Source of the DNA: G963664835 sp965220775
Lineage (GTDB): Bacteria; Chloroflexota; UBA6077; FW602-bin22; JBCLEL01
DNA: 64,000 bases
Assembly (NCBI GenBank): GCA_965220775.1
Contig: OZ244845.1
Span: 2,418,001 to 2,482,000, forward strand
Reading direction: 5' to 3'
Shown here: one piece after another, positions 27,111-35,811 of the stretch
Numbering within the stretch: the first letter of the stretch is position 1
Layout: each line of letters opens with the position of its first letter
Notes under the pieces: model-generated
Database searches by the model: none
Seen by the model: the letters and a program-made list of their open reading frames with translations, nothing else
Told to the model about the DNA's origin: nothing
Translations under genes and position numbers: made by a program

Positions 27111-27731
27111 TTACGCAGGCATCATTCTCAACGTTTCTGCGCGGGACTTGGGCTTCTCGCGCCATATATCCCACCCATACTTCGTAGCTAGATCGAGTCC
27201 GTGCGACTCTTGGAACTCGTCCAGCGGCTCGTTTGAAACTAATGCGGTGCTGTAGGGTATCGCCACCTGCCGGCCGGTAGCCTCACTCTCAGCCCTGGCG
27301 GCCTTCCAGCCGAGGAAGGCGTGAGATATTTCGCTTACGTCGCCGGCATAGAGAGTTCGGAGGGCATCGATGACCTGGTCGACAATTGCTATTTCGGCGC
27401 CGGAGAAGTCTCCAAGGTCCGGCTCGCGCAGGGCAATGACGCGCTGCTGTCGTGCCCCGCGCTGGATGGCGATTTCATTGTCCCTAACCATGGCTTCGCG
27501 TTCGGCGACAAATTGGCGCGGGGCAGGTCCGTGTTCGAGGGCAAGGTATTCCGCTCCAGTGATGGAGGAGCCGAGGGCTCTATAGGCTAGGAAGTCGGCG
27601 TAGAAGAGACACTTGTTCAACTTGGTGGCGCCAAAGAACTGGTGCGTCTCGGATTTTAGGGCGCAGTAGAGGATCAACTCTCGAAACCGGGAGCGACTGA
27701 ACTGGCGGGTAGTATGGGTAGTCGCCGGCAT
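27111..27731 (-). CDS. Panacea (SocA-like) antitoxin domain protein
   Basis: 206 residues with ATKLNKCLFYADFLAYRALG, then ITGAEYLALEHGPAPRQF, the signature of Panacea/DUF4065 (SocA-like) proteins. These proteins act as antitoxins or proteolysis adaptors next to diverse toxins. A ribosome site AGGGAG lies just before ATG 27731. No toxin gene is directly attached. The nearest accessory genes are DUF2188 and the PIN-like protein on the same strand about 440 bases downstream, so this copy is either solitary or partnered at a distance. Confidence 0.9.
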   Translation of the reverse strand: MPATTHTTRQFSRSRFRELILYCALKSETHQFFGATKLNKCLFYADFLAYRALGSSITGAEYLALEHGPAPRQFVAEREAMVRDNEIAIQRGARQQRVIALREPDLGDFSGAEIAIVDQVIDALRTLYAGDVSEISHAFLGWKAARAESEATGRQVAIPYSTALVSNEPLDEFQESHGLDLATKYGWDIWREKPKSRAETLRMMPA

Positions 27732-27829
27732 CTCTCCCTCTGCGTTAACGGTCTGGATGCTCTAATCGGGCTGGTGCAAGGGTAACATAGCGCGGCCGGG
27801 AATTCTCCTGGCTTGCGAGGGGTGCCGGC

Positions 27830-28346
27830 CGGCGGGTCTTGCCAATTTTTCCTCCGCCCCAGGCGGGTTTCAAACCCGCCTCTACGGGGATCGTTGGTGT
27901 TTGTTGGGAGGCCGGATGGTTCTTCCGAGGGGTTGCCGGTGGGCGGCACACCGTAGCGGGGGACGAGCCCCCGCGCTACATTGACCACGGTAGTGGTTTC
28001 CGGTTTTGCGATCGACGTTTTACGGTGGGGCTTTGGTGCGTGGATTCCCGCCTGCGCGGGAATGACGAAGCGGCCGGCCGGCCGGCGGGTGTTGCCATTT
28101 TCCTCCGCCCCAGGCGGGATTGAAACCCGCCTCTACGGGGATCGTGGATGTTCTTTTGGGGCCGGATGGTTCGTCGTAACGGTTGCCGGCGTGTGGCAGA
28201 CCGTAGCGGGGGACAAGCCCCCGCGCTACATTGACTGCGTTAGTGGTTCCCGGATTCGCGATTGACATCTTTCCACGTGGCGTTAGTGCGTGGATTCTCG
28301 CCCCGTATCGGGGTACGGGGCATGCCCTCGACCGCGGGAATGACGA
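27830..28346. repeat. Cluster of palindromic interspersed repeats
   Basis: Contains two near-copies of a composite unit. Family D (GCCCCAGGCGGGTTTCAAAC then CCGCCTCTACGGGG) is at 27850-27905 and 28105-28155. Family A (CCGTAGCGGGGGAC...CCCCGCGCTACATTGAC) is at 27952-28020 and 28201-28265. Short family B is at 28041-28070 and long family B at 28292-28346. The two halves (about 27840-28070 and 28095-28346) are direct repeats of the whole block, so the block was duplicated as a unit. Confidence 0.8.
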
Positions 28347-28466
28347 ATGTCGCGGAAAGGAGGGAATACAGCCTGGGCACATGGGTGACGCTGTCTTGGG
28401 TCCGGCGGATTTGGCTTGTGGTAGTATCTGCGCACACTGAAACCACTGCTCAATGAGGCCCATCTT

Positions 28467-29807
28467 ATGCTGCGCATTTTCGACGATACGGCGACCGCTA
28501 GGCGGGAGCTGCTGTGCCGCCGGCCGGCGGGCGAGATCGAGCGGCCGGCCGATGTCCGGGACGACAACCTAAGGGTGTTTGGCCGCGATCTGACTCCCTC
28601 GGAGGCGGTCGATGAGATTATTGCGGCGGTCCGGAAGGATGGGGACGCCGGCCTGAGGCGATTCGAGCGGGAGCTGGGCGGAAACAGGCGCGAGTCGCTG
28701 TTGGTCCAGCCGGAGGAGTTCGAGGAGGCCGACCGGCTCGTTCCGCCGGAGGTGCGCAAAGCACTGGAGATTGCTGTCTACAGGGTGTGGCGCTTTCACG
28801 AAAGGCATCGCCCGAATAGCTGGGTGGATTTCGACGAGGCCGGTACGCTGGGACAAGTCGTCCGACCCCTGGAGCGGATAGCGCTATACGCGCCGGGCGG
28901 CCGGGCGGCCTATCCCTCGACGGTGATTCATCTTGGCGTGCCGGCTAGGGTTGCGGGAGTGGGCGAGATTGTGATGGCATCGCCGGCGGATGCCAACGGC
29001 AAGGTTTCGCCGGGTGTACTGGTCGCGAGCAGGCTGGCCGGCGTTGACCGGGTATACGCGATGGGCGGGGCCCAGGCAATCGCGGCGCTGGCTTATGGCA
29101 CCGAGTCGGTGGAGGCGGTCGACAAGATCGTCGGGCCGGGCAACGTCTTCGTGGCGCTGGCGAAGCAGAAGCTGTTCGGCGTGGTGGGAATCGATCAGAT
29201 CGCCGGCCCGACGGAGACGGTGATCATCGCGGACGAGACTGCCCGACCGGGGATTGTTGCGATTGACCTCTTGGCGCAAGCCGAGCACGACCCGATGGCG
29301 TCGGCAATTCTGATTACCGATAGCCGAGAGTTGGCCGAAGCGGTGGCTTGCGAGGCGGAGGCGCTGGTCGAGCGCTCACCTCGGCGGGCCATCCTGCAGG
29401 ATTCGGTAGCGAACAACTGCGGCGCGATCGTGGCGGCCGACCTACATGAATCGGTAGAGCTGGCGAACGAGTACGCGCCGGAACACCTGTGTCTCTCGGT
29501 GGCGGATCCCTGGCGCTGGCTGCCGACGGTGACCAATGCCGGCGGCATATTCCTGGGAGAAGCGAGCGCCGAGGCGATTGGAGACTATGTATCAGGACCG
29601 AGCCATGTGATGCCGACCGGCGGATCGGCGAGGTTTTCGTCGCCGGTGTCGGTCGCGGATTTCGTGAAGGTCTCCAGCCTATTCGCCCACAACGAGCAGG
29701 CGGTCGCTCGGCTTGGGCCGGCGGGCGTTACGTTGGCCGAGGCAGAGGGGTTGGCGTATCACGCCGAGGCTATACGCCGGCGGCTGCCGGATGCGGACGA
29801 TTCGTAG
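28467..29807 (+). CDS. hisD: Histidinol dehydrogenase
   Basis: Zinc enzyme of 446 residues that performs the last two NAD-dependent oxidations of histidine synthesis. It shows ALYAPGGRAAYPSTVIHLGVPA, GGAQAIAALAYGTESVEAVDKI, VGPGNVFVALAKQKLFG, DQIAGPTETVIIAD, AEHDPMASAIL, and LSVADPWRWLPTVTNAGGIFLG followed by GDYVSGPSHVMPTGG SARFSS (metal and substrate residues). hisC and hisB follow after a 345-base repeat-filled gap on the same strand, so this is a split his gene group. Confidence 0.97.
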   Translation: MLRIFDDTATARRELLCRRPAGEIERPADVRDDNLRVFGRDLTPSEAVDEIIAAVRKDGDAGLRRFERELGGNRRESLLVQPEEFEEADRLVPPEVRKALEIAVYRVWRFHERHRPNSWVDFDEAGTLGQVVRPLERIALYAPGGRAAYPSTVIHLGVPARVAGVGEIVMASPADANGKVSPGVLVASRLAGVDRVYAMGGAQAIAALAYGTESVEAVDKIVGPGNVFVALAKQKLFGVVGIDQIAGPTETVIIADETARPGIVAIDLLAQAEHDPMASAILITDSRELAEAVACEAEALVERSPRRAILQDSVANNCGAIVAADLHESVELANEYAPEHLCLSVADPWRWLPTVTNAGGIFLGEASAEAIGDYVSGPSHVMPTGGSARFSSPVSVADFVKVSSLFAHNEQAVARLGPAGVTLAEAEGLAYHAEAIRRRLPDADDS

Positions 29808-29825
29808 GGGCTGCCACTGTCTACC

Positions 29826-30105
29826 TTCAAGGCTGGTTGCCGGAATCGCCATGGCTTTGTGAAGGCCGCATAAGAGGATGAGAGTGGGGTGACGGGTCGG
29901 TTTTTCCATCGTCTGGTGGTCTTACCCCTCCCCGCCCCTCTGGATTCCGGCCTTCGCCGGAATGACGAATGGGGGGCCGGATTGACGAAGGGATGCCGCG
30001 AATGACCAATGAGAGGCTGCCAGAGCGGTCTATTTTCATAACAATGACGAAATGAGTGGCGAGAGTCTATCCCGGATCGGAGTCCGGGAGGTGCTTCCGT
30101 GCCAA
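29826..30105. repeat. Interspersed repeat cluster between hisD and hisC
   Basis: Includes the stretch from GGCTGGTTGCCGGAATCGCC through GAAGGCCGCATAAGAGGATGA, shared with 21130-21170 and 35440-35490, the GTCTGGTGGTCTTACCCCTC stretch shared with 21200-21230, short family B at 29940-29968, and family C at 30068-30100. No gene is supported in 29808-30152. Confidence 0.75.
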
Positions 30106-30152
30106 TATGAGGCAGGCCCTGGGTTAGAATCGATCCGATTTAGGGATAGACG

Positions 30153-31277
30153 GTGATGGAACCAAGAACGAGCATGGAAGACTGGCCGGCCAGACTGATC
30201 CGGCCGTGGCTTGCAGAGAAAGAGCCGTATGCGGCGCCGGCTACGCCGGAAGCGATCGCCGTTCGCCTCGGCATACCGCCGGCGCAGCTAATCAAGCTGG
30301 ACCAGAACGAGAATCCGTACGGGTGTCCCGAGCCTGTGCGACAGGCTATCTACGAGTCCGAGAGGCTGAACCGATATCCGGACCCGGAGGCGCGAGAGTG
30401 CCGGGAGGCGATCGCGGAATACACCGGGGCGCCGGCCGGCCGGATCGCGGTCGGAAACGGAGCCGATGAGCTAATCGAGGTCTTGTCTCGGCTGCTGATC
30501 GATCAAGGTGACGCGATTGTGTCGGCGGTTCCATCGTTTGGCTATTATCAGACCGTTGCCGAGATGAGCGGGGCTGAGTATCGGCAGGTCGAGCGAGGCA
30601 GCGATTGGCAGATTCCGGTTGACGAGCTTGTCGCCGAGTGTCAACGGGGCGTCAAGATGCTGCTGATTGGATCACCGAACAACCCCACCGGCGACACAAT
30701 CGGTACGAGCGAGCTATTGCGGTTGGTCGAGGCGCCCTGCCTGGTGGTCATAGACGAGGCGTATTTCGAGTTCAGCAAGGAAACGGCACTAGACACGGCA
30801 CTATCCAGGGAAAACGTCGTCATCCTGCGCAGCTTCAGCAAGTGGGCCGGCCTGGCCGGATTGAGGATCGGCTACGGCATATTTCCCGAATGGCTGACAC
30901 CCTATTACCAGACGGTGCGTCCGCCGTACAGCGTCAACGCAGCGGCACAGATTGCGGCCCTGGTAAGCCTTCAGCACCGGGCAACTTTGATGGAGCAGGT
31001 GGAGTTGGTGATCGATGAGCGCGAGCGCTTGTTTTCCGCAATTTCTGCACTACCATATTTAAAGCCGGCTCCGAGCCGGGCCAACTTCATACTCTGTGAA
31101 GTCAGCCGGCTCAGCGGCGCCGAGCTGTGGGAAATGCTGTTGCGGAGGGGAATAGTGGCGCGGACCTACAGCGGCCGGCTGGAAGGCTACATCAGGTTCT
31201 CGGTCGGACGGCCGGAGGAGAACGACCAATTGATCGCCAGTTTGGTGGCGATAGGGAAGGAAATTTCAGGTGAGTAA
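30153..31277 (+). CDS. hisC: Histidinol-phosphate aminotransferase
   Basis: PLP-dependent class I/II aminotransferase of 374 residues in histidine biosynthesis. Visible are LIKLDQNENPYGCPEPV, RYPDPEARECREAIAEYTG, VGNGADELIEVLSRLL, SPNNPTGDTI, VVIDEAYFEFS, and the PLP lysine in LRSFSKWAGLAGLRIGYG. Either GTG 30153 or ATG 30156 could be the start; the AGGGA site upstream does not decide. It overlaps hisB by eight bases. Confidence 0.96.
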   Translation: MMEPRTSMEDWPARLIRPWLAEKEPYAAPATPEAIAVRLGIPPAQLIKLDQNENPYGCPEPVRQAIYESERLNRYPDPEARECREAIAEYTGAPAGRIAVGNGADELIEVLSRLLIDQGDAIVSAVPSFGYYQTVAEMSGAEYRQVERGSDWQIPVDELVAECQRGVKMLLIGSPNNPTGDTIGTSELLRLVEAPCLVVIDEAYFEFSKETALDTALSRENVVILRSFSKWAGLAGLRIGYGIFPEWLTPYYQTVRPPYSVNAAAQIAALVSLQHRATLMEQVELVIDERERLFSAISALPYLKPAPSRANFILCEVSRLSGAELWEMLLRRGIVARTYSGRLEGYIRFSVGRPEENDQLIASLVAIGKEISGE

Positions 31278-31875
31278 GCGAATAGGCGAGATCGAGCGCA
31301 CCACCAAAGAAACGAGCGTCTCGTTGTCGATAGACCTGGATGGAACCGGCAATTCGGAAGTCGACACCGGCATCGCGTTTCTCGATCACATGCTGGGTGC
31401 GTTCGCCAAGCACGGCCTGTTCGACCTGAAAGTTGATGCCAAGGGCGACCTGGAGGTCGACGAGCACCACACGATCGAGGACACGGCTATATGCCTCGGC
31501 CGGGCGGTGAACGGGGCGCTGGGCGAGGCAAGAGGCATCGTCCGGGTGGGCCACAGCTACGTACCGCTGGACGAGGCGCTGGCGAGGGTGGTAGTCGATC
31601 TGAGCGGACGAGGTTACTGCGTATTCCGGGCGGAATTCGACGACCTGAGGGTCGGGCAGCTAGAGACGGACATGGTGCGGCACTTCTTCGAGACGCTGGC
31701 GGTCGAGGGCCGGCTGAACCTGCACGCGGAGGTTATTCACGGCCGGAACGATCATCACCGGATCGAGGCGCTTTACAAGGCTTTGGGGAGGGCCTTGGAC
31801 ACGGCCAGCCGGATCGATGAGCGTCAGGCCGGGTCTATTCCGAGTACGAAGGGGACGTTGGACCGCGGGGGCTAG
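31270..31875 (+). CDS. hisB: Imidazoleglycerol-phosphate dehydratase
   Basis: Manganese-dependent dehydratase of 201 residues. It has IAFLDHMLGAFAKHGLFDL, the metal motif DEHHTIEDTAICLG, LDEALARVVVDLSGRGY, VRHFFETLAVEGRLNLHAEV and the second metal motif GRNDHHRIEALYKALGRAL. GTG 31270 lies inside hisC, indicating coupling. A rho-independent terminator follows at 31895-31924. Confidence 0.97.
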   Translation: MSKRIGEIERTTKETSVSLSIDLDGTGNSEVDTGIAFLDHMLGAFAKHGLFDLKVDAKGDLEVDEHHTIEDTAICLGRAVNGALGEARGIVRVGHSYVPLDEALARVVVDLSGRGYCVFRAEFDDLRVGQLETDMVRHFFETLAVEGRLNLHAEVIHGRNDHHRIEALYKALGRALDTASRIDERQAGSIPSTKGTLDRGG

Positions 31876-31894
31876 ACTGGCCGGCCTCGTTGCA

Positions 31895-31924
31895 CACGCC
31901 GTGCCCCTGCGGGCGTGTTTTTTT
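31895..31924 (+). terminator. Rho-independent terminator after hisB
   Basis: Stem CACGCC (31895-31900) pairs with GGCGTG (31912-31917), an 11-base GC-rich loop between, followed by seven T. Placed 19 bases after the hisB stop. Confidence 0.85.
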
Positions 31925-31992
31925 GCGACCCGGTGGAGACCCCGGGTTCGCGCACGCTTCGGTAGTCCTTGGTCATCGCTTGGGGGCACCGG

Positions 31993-32289
31993 TCACAGAT
32001 CGACTGTGATGCGCGATTCATTCCCTAGAGGCATACGTTTGAAGGATTGGTCTGTATTCTGAGGAAGCAGATTCTGGAACTCGCTCCTTACCTCTTCTAT
32101 GGAGGAATATCCCGATGAAAACTCATACAGGGTCAGTTCAACAGAGCCTATCAATTCCTTCAACTCGTCATCGCAGTCGAGCAGATTATCCAATGTGCGA
32201 AGGACAATCCACTCCTCGAGTTCCTGAATGTCGATCTCACCGTCGATGAACGTACTCAACTTGGTGAGTATCTCGTGCTTGGTCACCAA
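31993..32289 (-). CDS. Small acidic hypothetical protein
   Basis: 98 residues, soluble and acidic: TKLSTFIDGEIDIQELEEWI, LDNLLDCDDELKELIGSVELTLYE. The helical, aspartate-rich pattern resembles small modules of unknown function found near toxin genes, but I do not recognise the family. It is convergent with hisB across the terminator. Codon use looks AT-richer than in the his genes. Confidence 0.55.
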   Translation of the reverse strand: MVTKHEILTKLSTFIDGEIDIQELEEWIVLRTLDNLLDCDDELKELIGSVELTLYEFSSGYSSIEEVRSEFQNLLPQNTDQSFKRMPLGNESRITVDL

Positions 32290-32447
32290 TGCCTGAATCC
32301 TCGATCAAACGCGTGCCTGCCGGCCAGATTCGCCAATGGTTCAATGATAATGTGCTTGCTCGCGAAAATCGATTTTAAGTAAAGGTCATCAGAGAGAAAC
32401 ACCCATCCAACTCTCGAGCCCGGCAACCCTTTTGCACTCGAACGCAA

Positions 32448-32922
32448 ATGTTACTCTACACGCGGGATGGGAAGGAAGTTGCCCGTGCTCTCGTAAGTGT
32501 TCAGATTCAGGGGTGTCTGCTCCGTACGGGAGCGGTATCGCGCCTATGAGGCTCTGTCACCGGCGAACGCTAGGAATGGGTTGCAAGGGCGAAGCCCTTG
32601 ACGGGGGACGTGGGGGTGTCCCCCACAATTTAGTTCCCCCTTCTCCTGGCGAGGAGAAGGGGGCCAGGGGGATGAGGTCGGCCGGCTTGGGGAATTCACG
32701 TCGATGGGTTTGAATCTCCCCCTTGGCCACCGAATGAGCTCCCGACTGGCGGTTTGGCCATGTTAATTCACGGGCATTGAGGGGAAAAATACACCCAAAT
32801 CTGAACGGTTACGTGCTCCGCGTTTCCTTCGAAGCGATGGGACAATCGGGGCTAGCGGTAGCCCCGATCCAAAAAGGATCATTGTTAACGAGCAAGTATA
32901 TTGCCCGCAATTGGATCAGTAG
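32448..32922 (+). pseudogene. Small reading frame split by a GTAA-ended miniature element
   Basis: Reading across the insertion, with the 320-bp element and one copy of the flanking 8 bases removed, gives MLLYTRDGKEVARAL joined to RFLRSDGTIGASGSPDPKRI, then IVNEQVYCPQLDQ and TAG. The frame is open upstream to about 32377 but with no other start. The smooth reading across the junction supports a real gene that was broken. Family not recognised. Confidence 0.45.
32493..32812. mobile_element. 320-bp miniature inverted-repeat element, GTAA ends (IS66-like)
   Basis: Left end GTAAGTGTTCAGATTCAGGG and right end, read inward, GTAACCGTTCAGATTTGGG form imperfect terminal inverted repeats. Flanks are GTGCTCTC and GTGCTCCG, six of eight matching, a decayed 8-bp target duplication. 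The core (AAGGGCGAAGCCCTTGACGG, GGGGGTGTCCCCCAC, CCTTCTCC...GGAGAAGG) matches the element at 52243-52656. It has no transposase. IS66-family elements start GTAA and make 8-bp duplications, so this is probably a non-autonomous derivative. Confidence 0.8.
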
Positions 32923-32948
32923 ATATTCTCCGTCAAGCGGCACGCGTC

Positions 32949-33209
32949 TTAGTCGGAATCCTCGGAGATTGTGAACTCGAACTGCTCCACGACCGGGTTG
33001 GCTAGCAGTGTTTCGCACATGGACTGAACGGCTTCCTCGGCGGCGGTTTGGTCGGCGGCTTCTAGCTGTATCTCGAAATGCTTGCCGGCCCTAGTCTGAC
33101 TTACTCCACTGAACCCGAGCTGGCGGAGAGCGTCGCGGATTGCCAAGCCTGGAGGGTCGTTCACCGTCGGCTTCAGCATCACGTCGATCTTGGCTATCCA
33201 GATTGGCAT
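32949..33209 (-). CDS. purS: Phosphoribosylformylglycinamidine synthase subunit PurS
   Basis: Small subunit of 86 residues of the three-part FGAM synthase in purine synthesis. It shows IDVMLKPTVNDPPGLAIRDALRQLG and GKHFEIQLEAADQTAAEEAVQSMCETLLANPVVEQFEF, the standard PurS fold. It starts seven bases after purC. The expected next genes purQ and purL are not here; instead the region runs into the disrupted frame and the miniature element. Confidence 0.95.
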   Translation of the reverse strand: MPIWIAKIDVMLKPTVNDPPGLAIRDALRQLGFSGVSQTRAGKHFEIQLEAADQTAAEEAVQSMCETLLANPVVEQFEFTISEDSD

Positions 33210-33216
33210 CAGGCGG

Positions 33217-34104
33217 CTACCAATCTTCGCCGGTGATCAGCTTGTAGACCTCGATGTAGCGCTGCGATGTCTGCTCCACCATTGCGGCCGGCAACGTGGG
33301 CGCGGGCGGAGTCTTGTCCCAGCCGGTCGACTCGAGCCAGTCGCGGGCCAACTGCTTGTCGAAGCTCGGCTGGCCGTGTCCCGGCTCGTACTGGTCCGCC
33401 GGCCAATAGCGTGACGAGTCCGGCGTCAATACTTCGTCGATGAGCGATAGCTCGCCATCGATAAAGCCGAACTCGAACTTGGTGTCGGCCAGGAGGATGC
33501 CGCGCTTGGCGCAGTGGTCAGCGCCGTACTGGTAGACCTGGATCGACAGATTCTTGAGCCGTTCGGTCAAGTCGGGGCCTACCAACTCAGCCATCCGCTC
33601 GACGCTGATGTTCTCGTCGTGGCCGGTGTCGGCCTTGGTGGCCGGCGTAAATATCGGCTCGGGGAGCCGGTCGCTCTCGCGGAGGCCGGCCGGCAGCTTC
33701 TGCTCGCAGACGGTGCCCTGCTTCTGGTACTCCTTCCAGCCCGAGCCGGCCAGATATCCCCGGACCACGCACTCGATATCGACGCGTTGGGCCTTGTGGA
33801 CCAACATCGACCGGCGGTCGAGTTGTTCTTCGTAGGCGCGAACGCCGTCTGCCATCTCGGCGAGGTCGGTGGTTACGAGATGGTTGGGCGCAATGTGATC
33901 GGTGCGCTCGAACCAGAAGCGGCTGAGCTGGGTACGGATAGCCCCTTTGTGGGGGATCGTCGCGGCGTTGACCACGTCGAAGCCGGATATTCTGTCGGTG
34001 GCGACCAACAACAGGTGCTCGCCTAGGTCGTACATGTCACCGACTTTGCCGCGATAATGTAGCTTCAGGCCGGGCAGGTCGGACTGATTCATTAGATTCG
34101 TCAA
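33217..34104 (-). CDS. purC: SAICAR synthase PurC
   Basis: Phosphoribosylaminoimidazole-succinocarboxamide synthase of 295 residues. It shows YRGKVGDMYDLGEHLLLVATDRISGFD, the CVVRGYLAGSGWKEYQK motif, GLRESDRLPEPIFTPATKAD, GHDENIS, LADTKFEFGF, and LTPDSSRYWP. TTG 34104 overlaps the purB TGA by four bases and has AGAGGTGA upstream. ATG 34092 is a second choice. Confidence 0.97.
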   Translation of the reverse strand: MTNLMNQSDLPGLKLHYRGKVGDMYDLGEHLLLVATDRISGFDVVNAATIPHKGAIRTQLSRFWFERTDHIAPNHLVTTDLAEMADGVRAYEEQLDRRSMLVHKAQRVDIECVVRGYLAGSGWKEYQKQGTVCEQKLPAGLRESDRLPEPIFTPATKADTGHDENISVERMAELVGPDLTERLKNLSIQVYQYGADHCAKRGILLADTKFEFGFIDGELSLIDEVLTPDSSRYWPADQYEPGHGQPSFDKQLARDWLESTGWDKTPPAPTLPAAMVEQTSQRYIEVYKLITGEDW

Positions 34105-35435
34105 GCTGTCACCTCTGTTTCTTGATCTAGTTCAATGTTCAGGCGATCGAAGGCAGTTCCGATGTGGGCCAGGTAGTACTGGTAATCGAAAAGCTCTTCC
34201 AAATCGTTTGTTGTCATAACGGTGCGGACACCGGGGTCCGAACCCAATAGTTCCTGAAACGGTTTCTCTTCTTGCCAAGCGATCATCGCATTGCGTTGAA
34301 CTATTCGATAGGCGTCTTCGCGAGACATGCCGGCGTCAATTAGCTTCAGCAGCACGCGCTGTGAGAAGACCAGGCCGTAGCTCGATTCCAGGTTTCGCAG
34401 CATCCGCTGGGGGTAGACAGACATGCCGTCGATCACCCTGGTCATCAAATCGATGCAATAGTCCAGCAGAATGCAGGATTCCGGTATGATCAGACGCTCG
34501 GCCGAGGAGTTGGACAGGTCGCGCTCGTGCCAGAGGGCGACCGACTCCATCGACGTGATCGCGTTTCCGCGAATGACGCGGGCGAGGCCACAGACGCGCT
34601 CTGAAAGCTCTGGGTTCCGCTTGTGGGGCATCGCGGAAGAGCCGGCTTGTCCGCCGGCGAATGGCTCTTCGACCTCGCGTACCTCGGTTCGCTGGAGGGA
34701 TCTTATCTCGACGGCAAATTTTTCGAGGGTGGAGGCGACGAGGGCGAGCGTCGCGAGGTAGTGGGCGTGGCGATCGCGTTGCACGATCTGGCTCGAAACC
34801 GGAGCCGCTTTCAAGCCGAGCAGGGCGCAGGCATCTTCCTCGATGGCCGGCGATACGGTGGCGTGGGTGCCAACGGGGCCGGAGATCTTGCCATAGCTGA
34901 CCTGCTCGGCCGATGCGTTCAGGTTCTTGACGCACTGCCGGACATCGTCGACCCATATGGCCAACTTGAACCCGAAGGTGATCGGTTCCGCGTGGACTCC
35001 GTGGGTGCGGCCGGCCATGAGGGTGTCCTTGTGCTCTACCGCCCGCCGGGTGATGGCTTTTTCGAGAGATTCGAGGTCTTTGAGCAGGATATCGGTGGTA
35101 TCGCGAAGCCGCAGCGCCAATGCAGTATCGACGATGTCATACGAGGTCAGCCCGACGTGGATATAGCGGGCGTTCTCGCCGACCGATTCAGCAACCGCGG
35201 ATAGAAATGAGACTACGTCGTGCTTCTTGACTCTCTCGATTTCATCGATGCGATCGATGTCGACGGACGCGCGGGAAATATCTTGCATAGCCTCCGGGGG
35301 AATCTCGCCGGCGGCGGCGCGAGCGCGGCACACCGCCAACTCGACGTCGAGCCACAGTTTGAATTTATGCTCTTCGGACCACACCCGGCCCATCTCCGGG
35401 AGCGTGTATCTTGCTAAGGACACGGCAGGTACCAC
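34101..35435 (-). CDS. purB: Adenylosuccinate lyase PurB
   Basis: Lyase of the fumarase superfamily that acts twice in AMP synthesis. It shows RYTLPEMGRVWSEEHKFKLWLDVE, HDVVSFLSAVAESVGE, HVGLTSYDIVDTALALRL, TLMAGRTHGVHAEPITFG, and the superfamily signature GSSAMPHKRNPELSERV. The open frame reaches 35648, but its first 71 residues are translated interspersed repeat. I choose GTG 35435 (or 35423), just before RYTLPEM, where family members begin. Neither start has a clear ribosome site. Confidence 0.93.
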   Translation of the reverse strand: MVPAVSLARYTLPEMGRVWSEEHKFKLWLDVELAVCRARAAAGEIPPEAMQDISRASVDIDRIDEIERVKKHDVVSFLSAVAESVGENARYIHVGLTSYDIVDTALALRLRDTTDILLKDLESLEKAITRRAVEHKDTLMAGRTHGVHAEPITFGFKLAIWVDDVRQCVKNLNASAEQVSYGKISGPVGTHATVSPAIEEDACALLGLKAAPVSSQIVQRDRHAHYLATLALVASTLEKFAVEIRSLQRTEVREVEEPFAGGQAGSSAMPHKRNPELSERVCGLARVIRGNAITSMESVALWHERDLSNSSAERLIIPESCILLDYCIDLMTRVIDGMSVYPQRMLRNLESSYGLVFSQRVLLKLIDAGMSREDAYRIVQRNAMIAWQEEKPFQELLGSDPGVRTVMTTNDLEELFDYQYYLAHIGTAFDRLNIELDQETEVTA

Positions 35436-35439
35436 ATGC

Positions 35440-35768
35440 CGGTATCGCCATGGCCTTGGGTAGGCCGGACAAGAGGATGAAAATGGTGGTACGCCGGGCG
35501 GTGCAACTTGCGCGAACGAGCGGCCCGTCCTAAGCTGGGGACAGGCCCCGGCGCTGCAATCCCCTCTCCCGACCCCTCTGGATTCCAGCCTTCGCTGGAA
35601 TGACGAAATGAGTGGCGGGAGTCTATTCCGGATCGGAGTCCGGGACATGCTTTCGTAGCAATGACGAGTTGAGGGGCCGGAATGACCAAGGTACGTCGCG
35701 AATGACCAATGAGAGGCTGCTGGAGCAGTCTATCCCTGATCGGAGTCCGGGACATGCTTTCGTACCGA
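35440..35768. repeat. Interspersed repeats directly upstream of purB
   Basis: Runs from CATGCCGGTATCGCCATGG (shared with 29830 and 21130) through short family B at 35579-35606 and two family C copies at 35628-35665 and 35729-35766, with the GAATGACCAATGAGAGGCTGC connector also found at 21320 and 30000. It reaches to within a few bases of the purB start, so the purB promoter may lie inside or before repeat DNA. Confidence 0.75.
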
Positions 35769-35811
35769 TGGACACAAGGGGACTCGAGCGCGTGCCGGCT
35801 CTCTGACGGTA

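Noticed and set aside
35435..35648. N-terminal extension of purB
   Set aside because: It is translated interspersed repeat sequence; PurB proteins begin at RYTLPEM.
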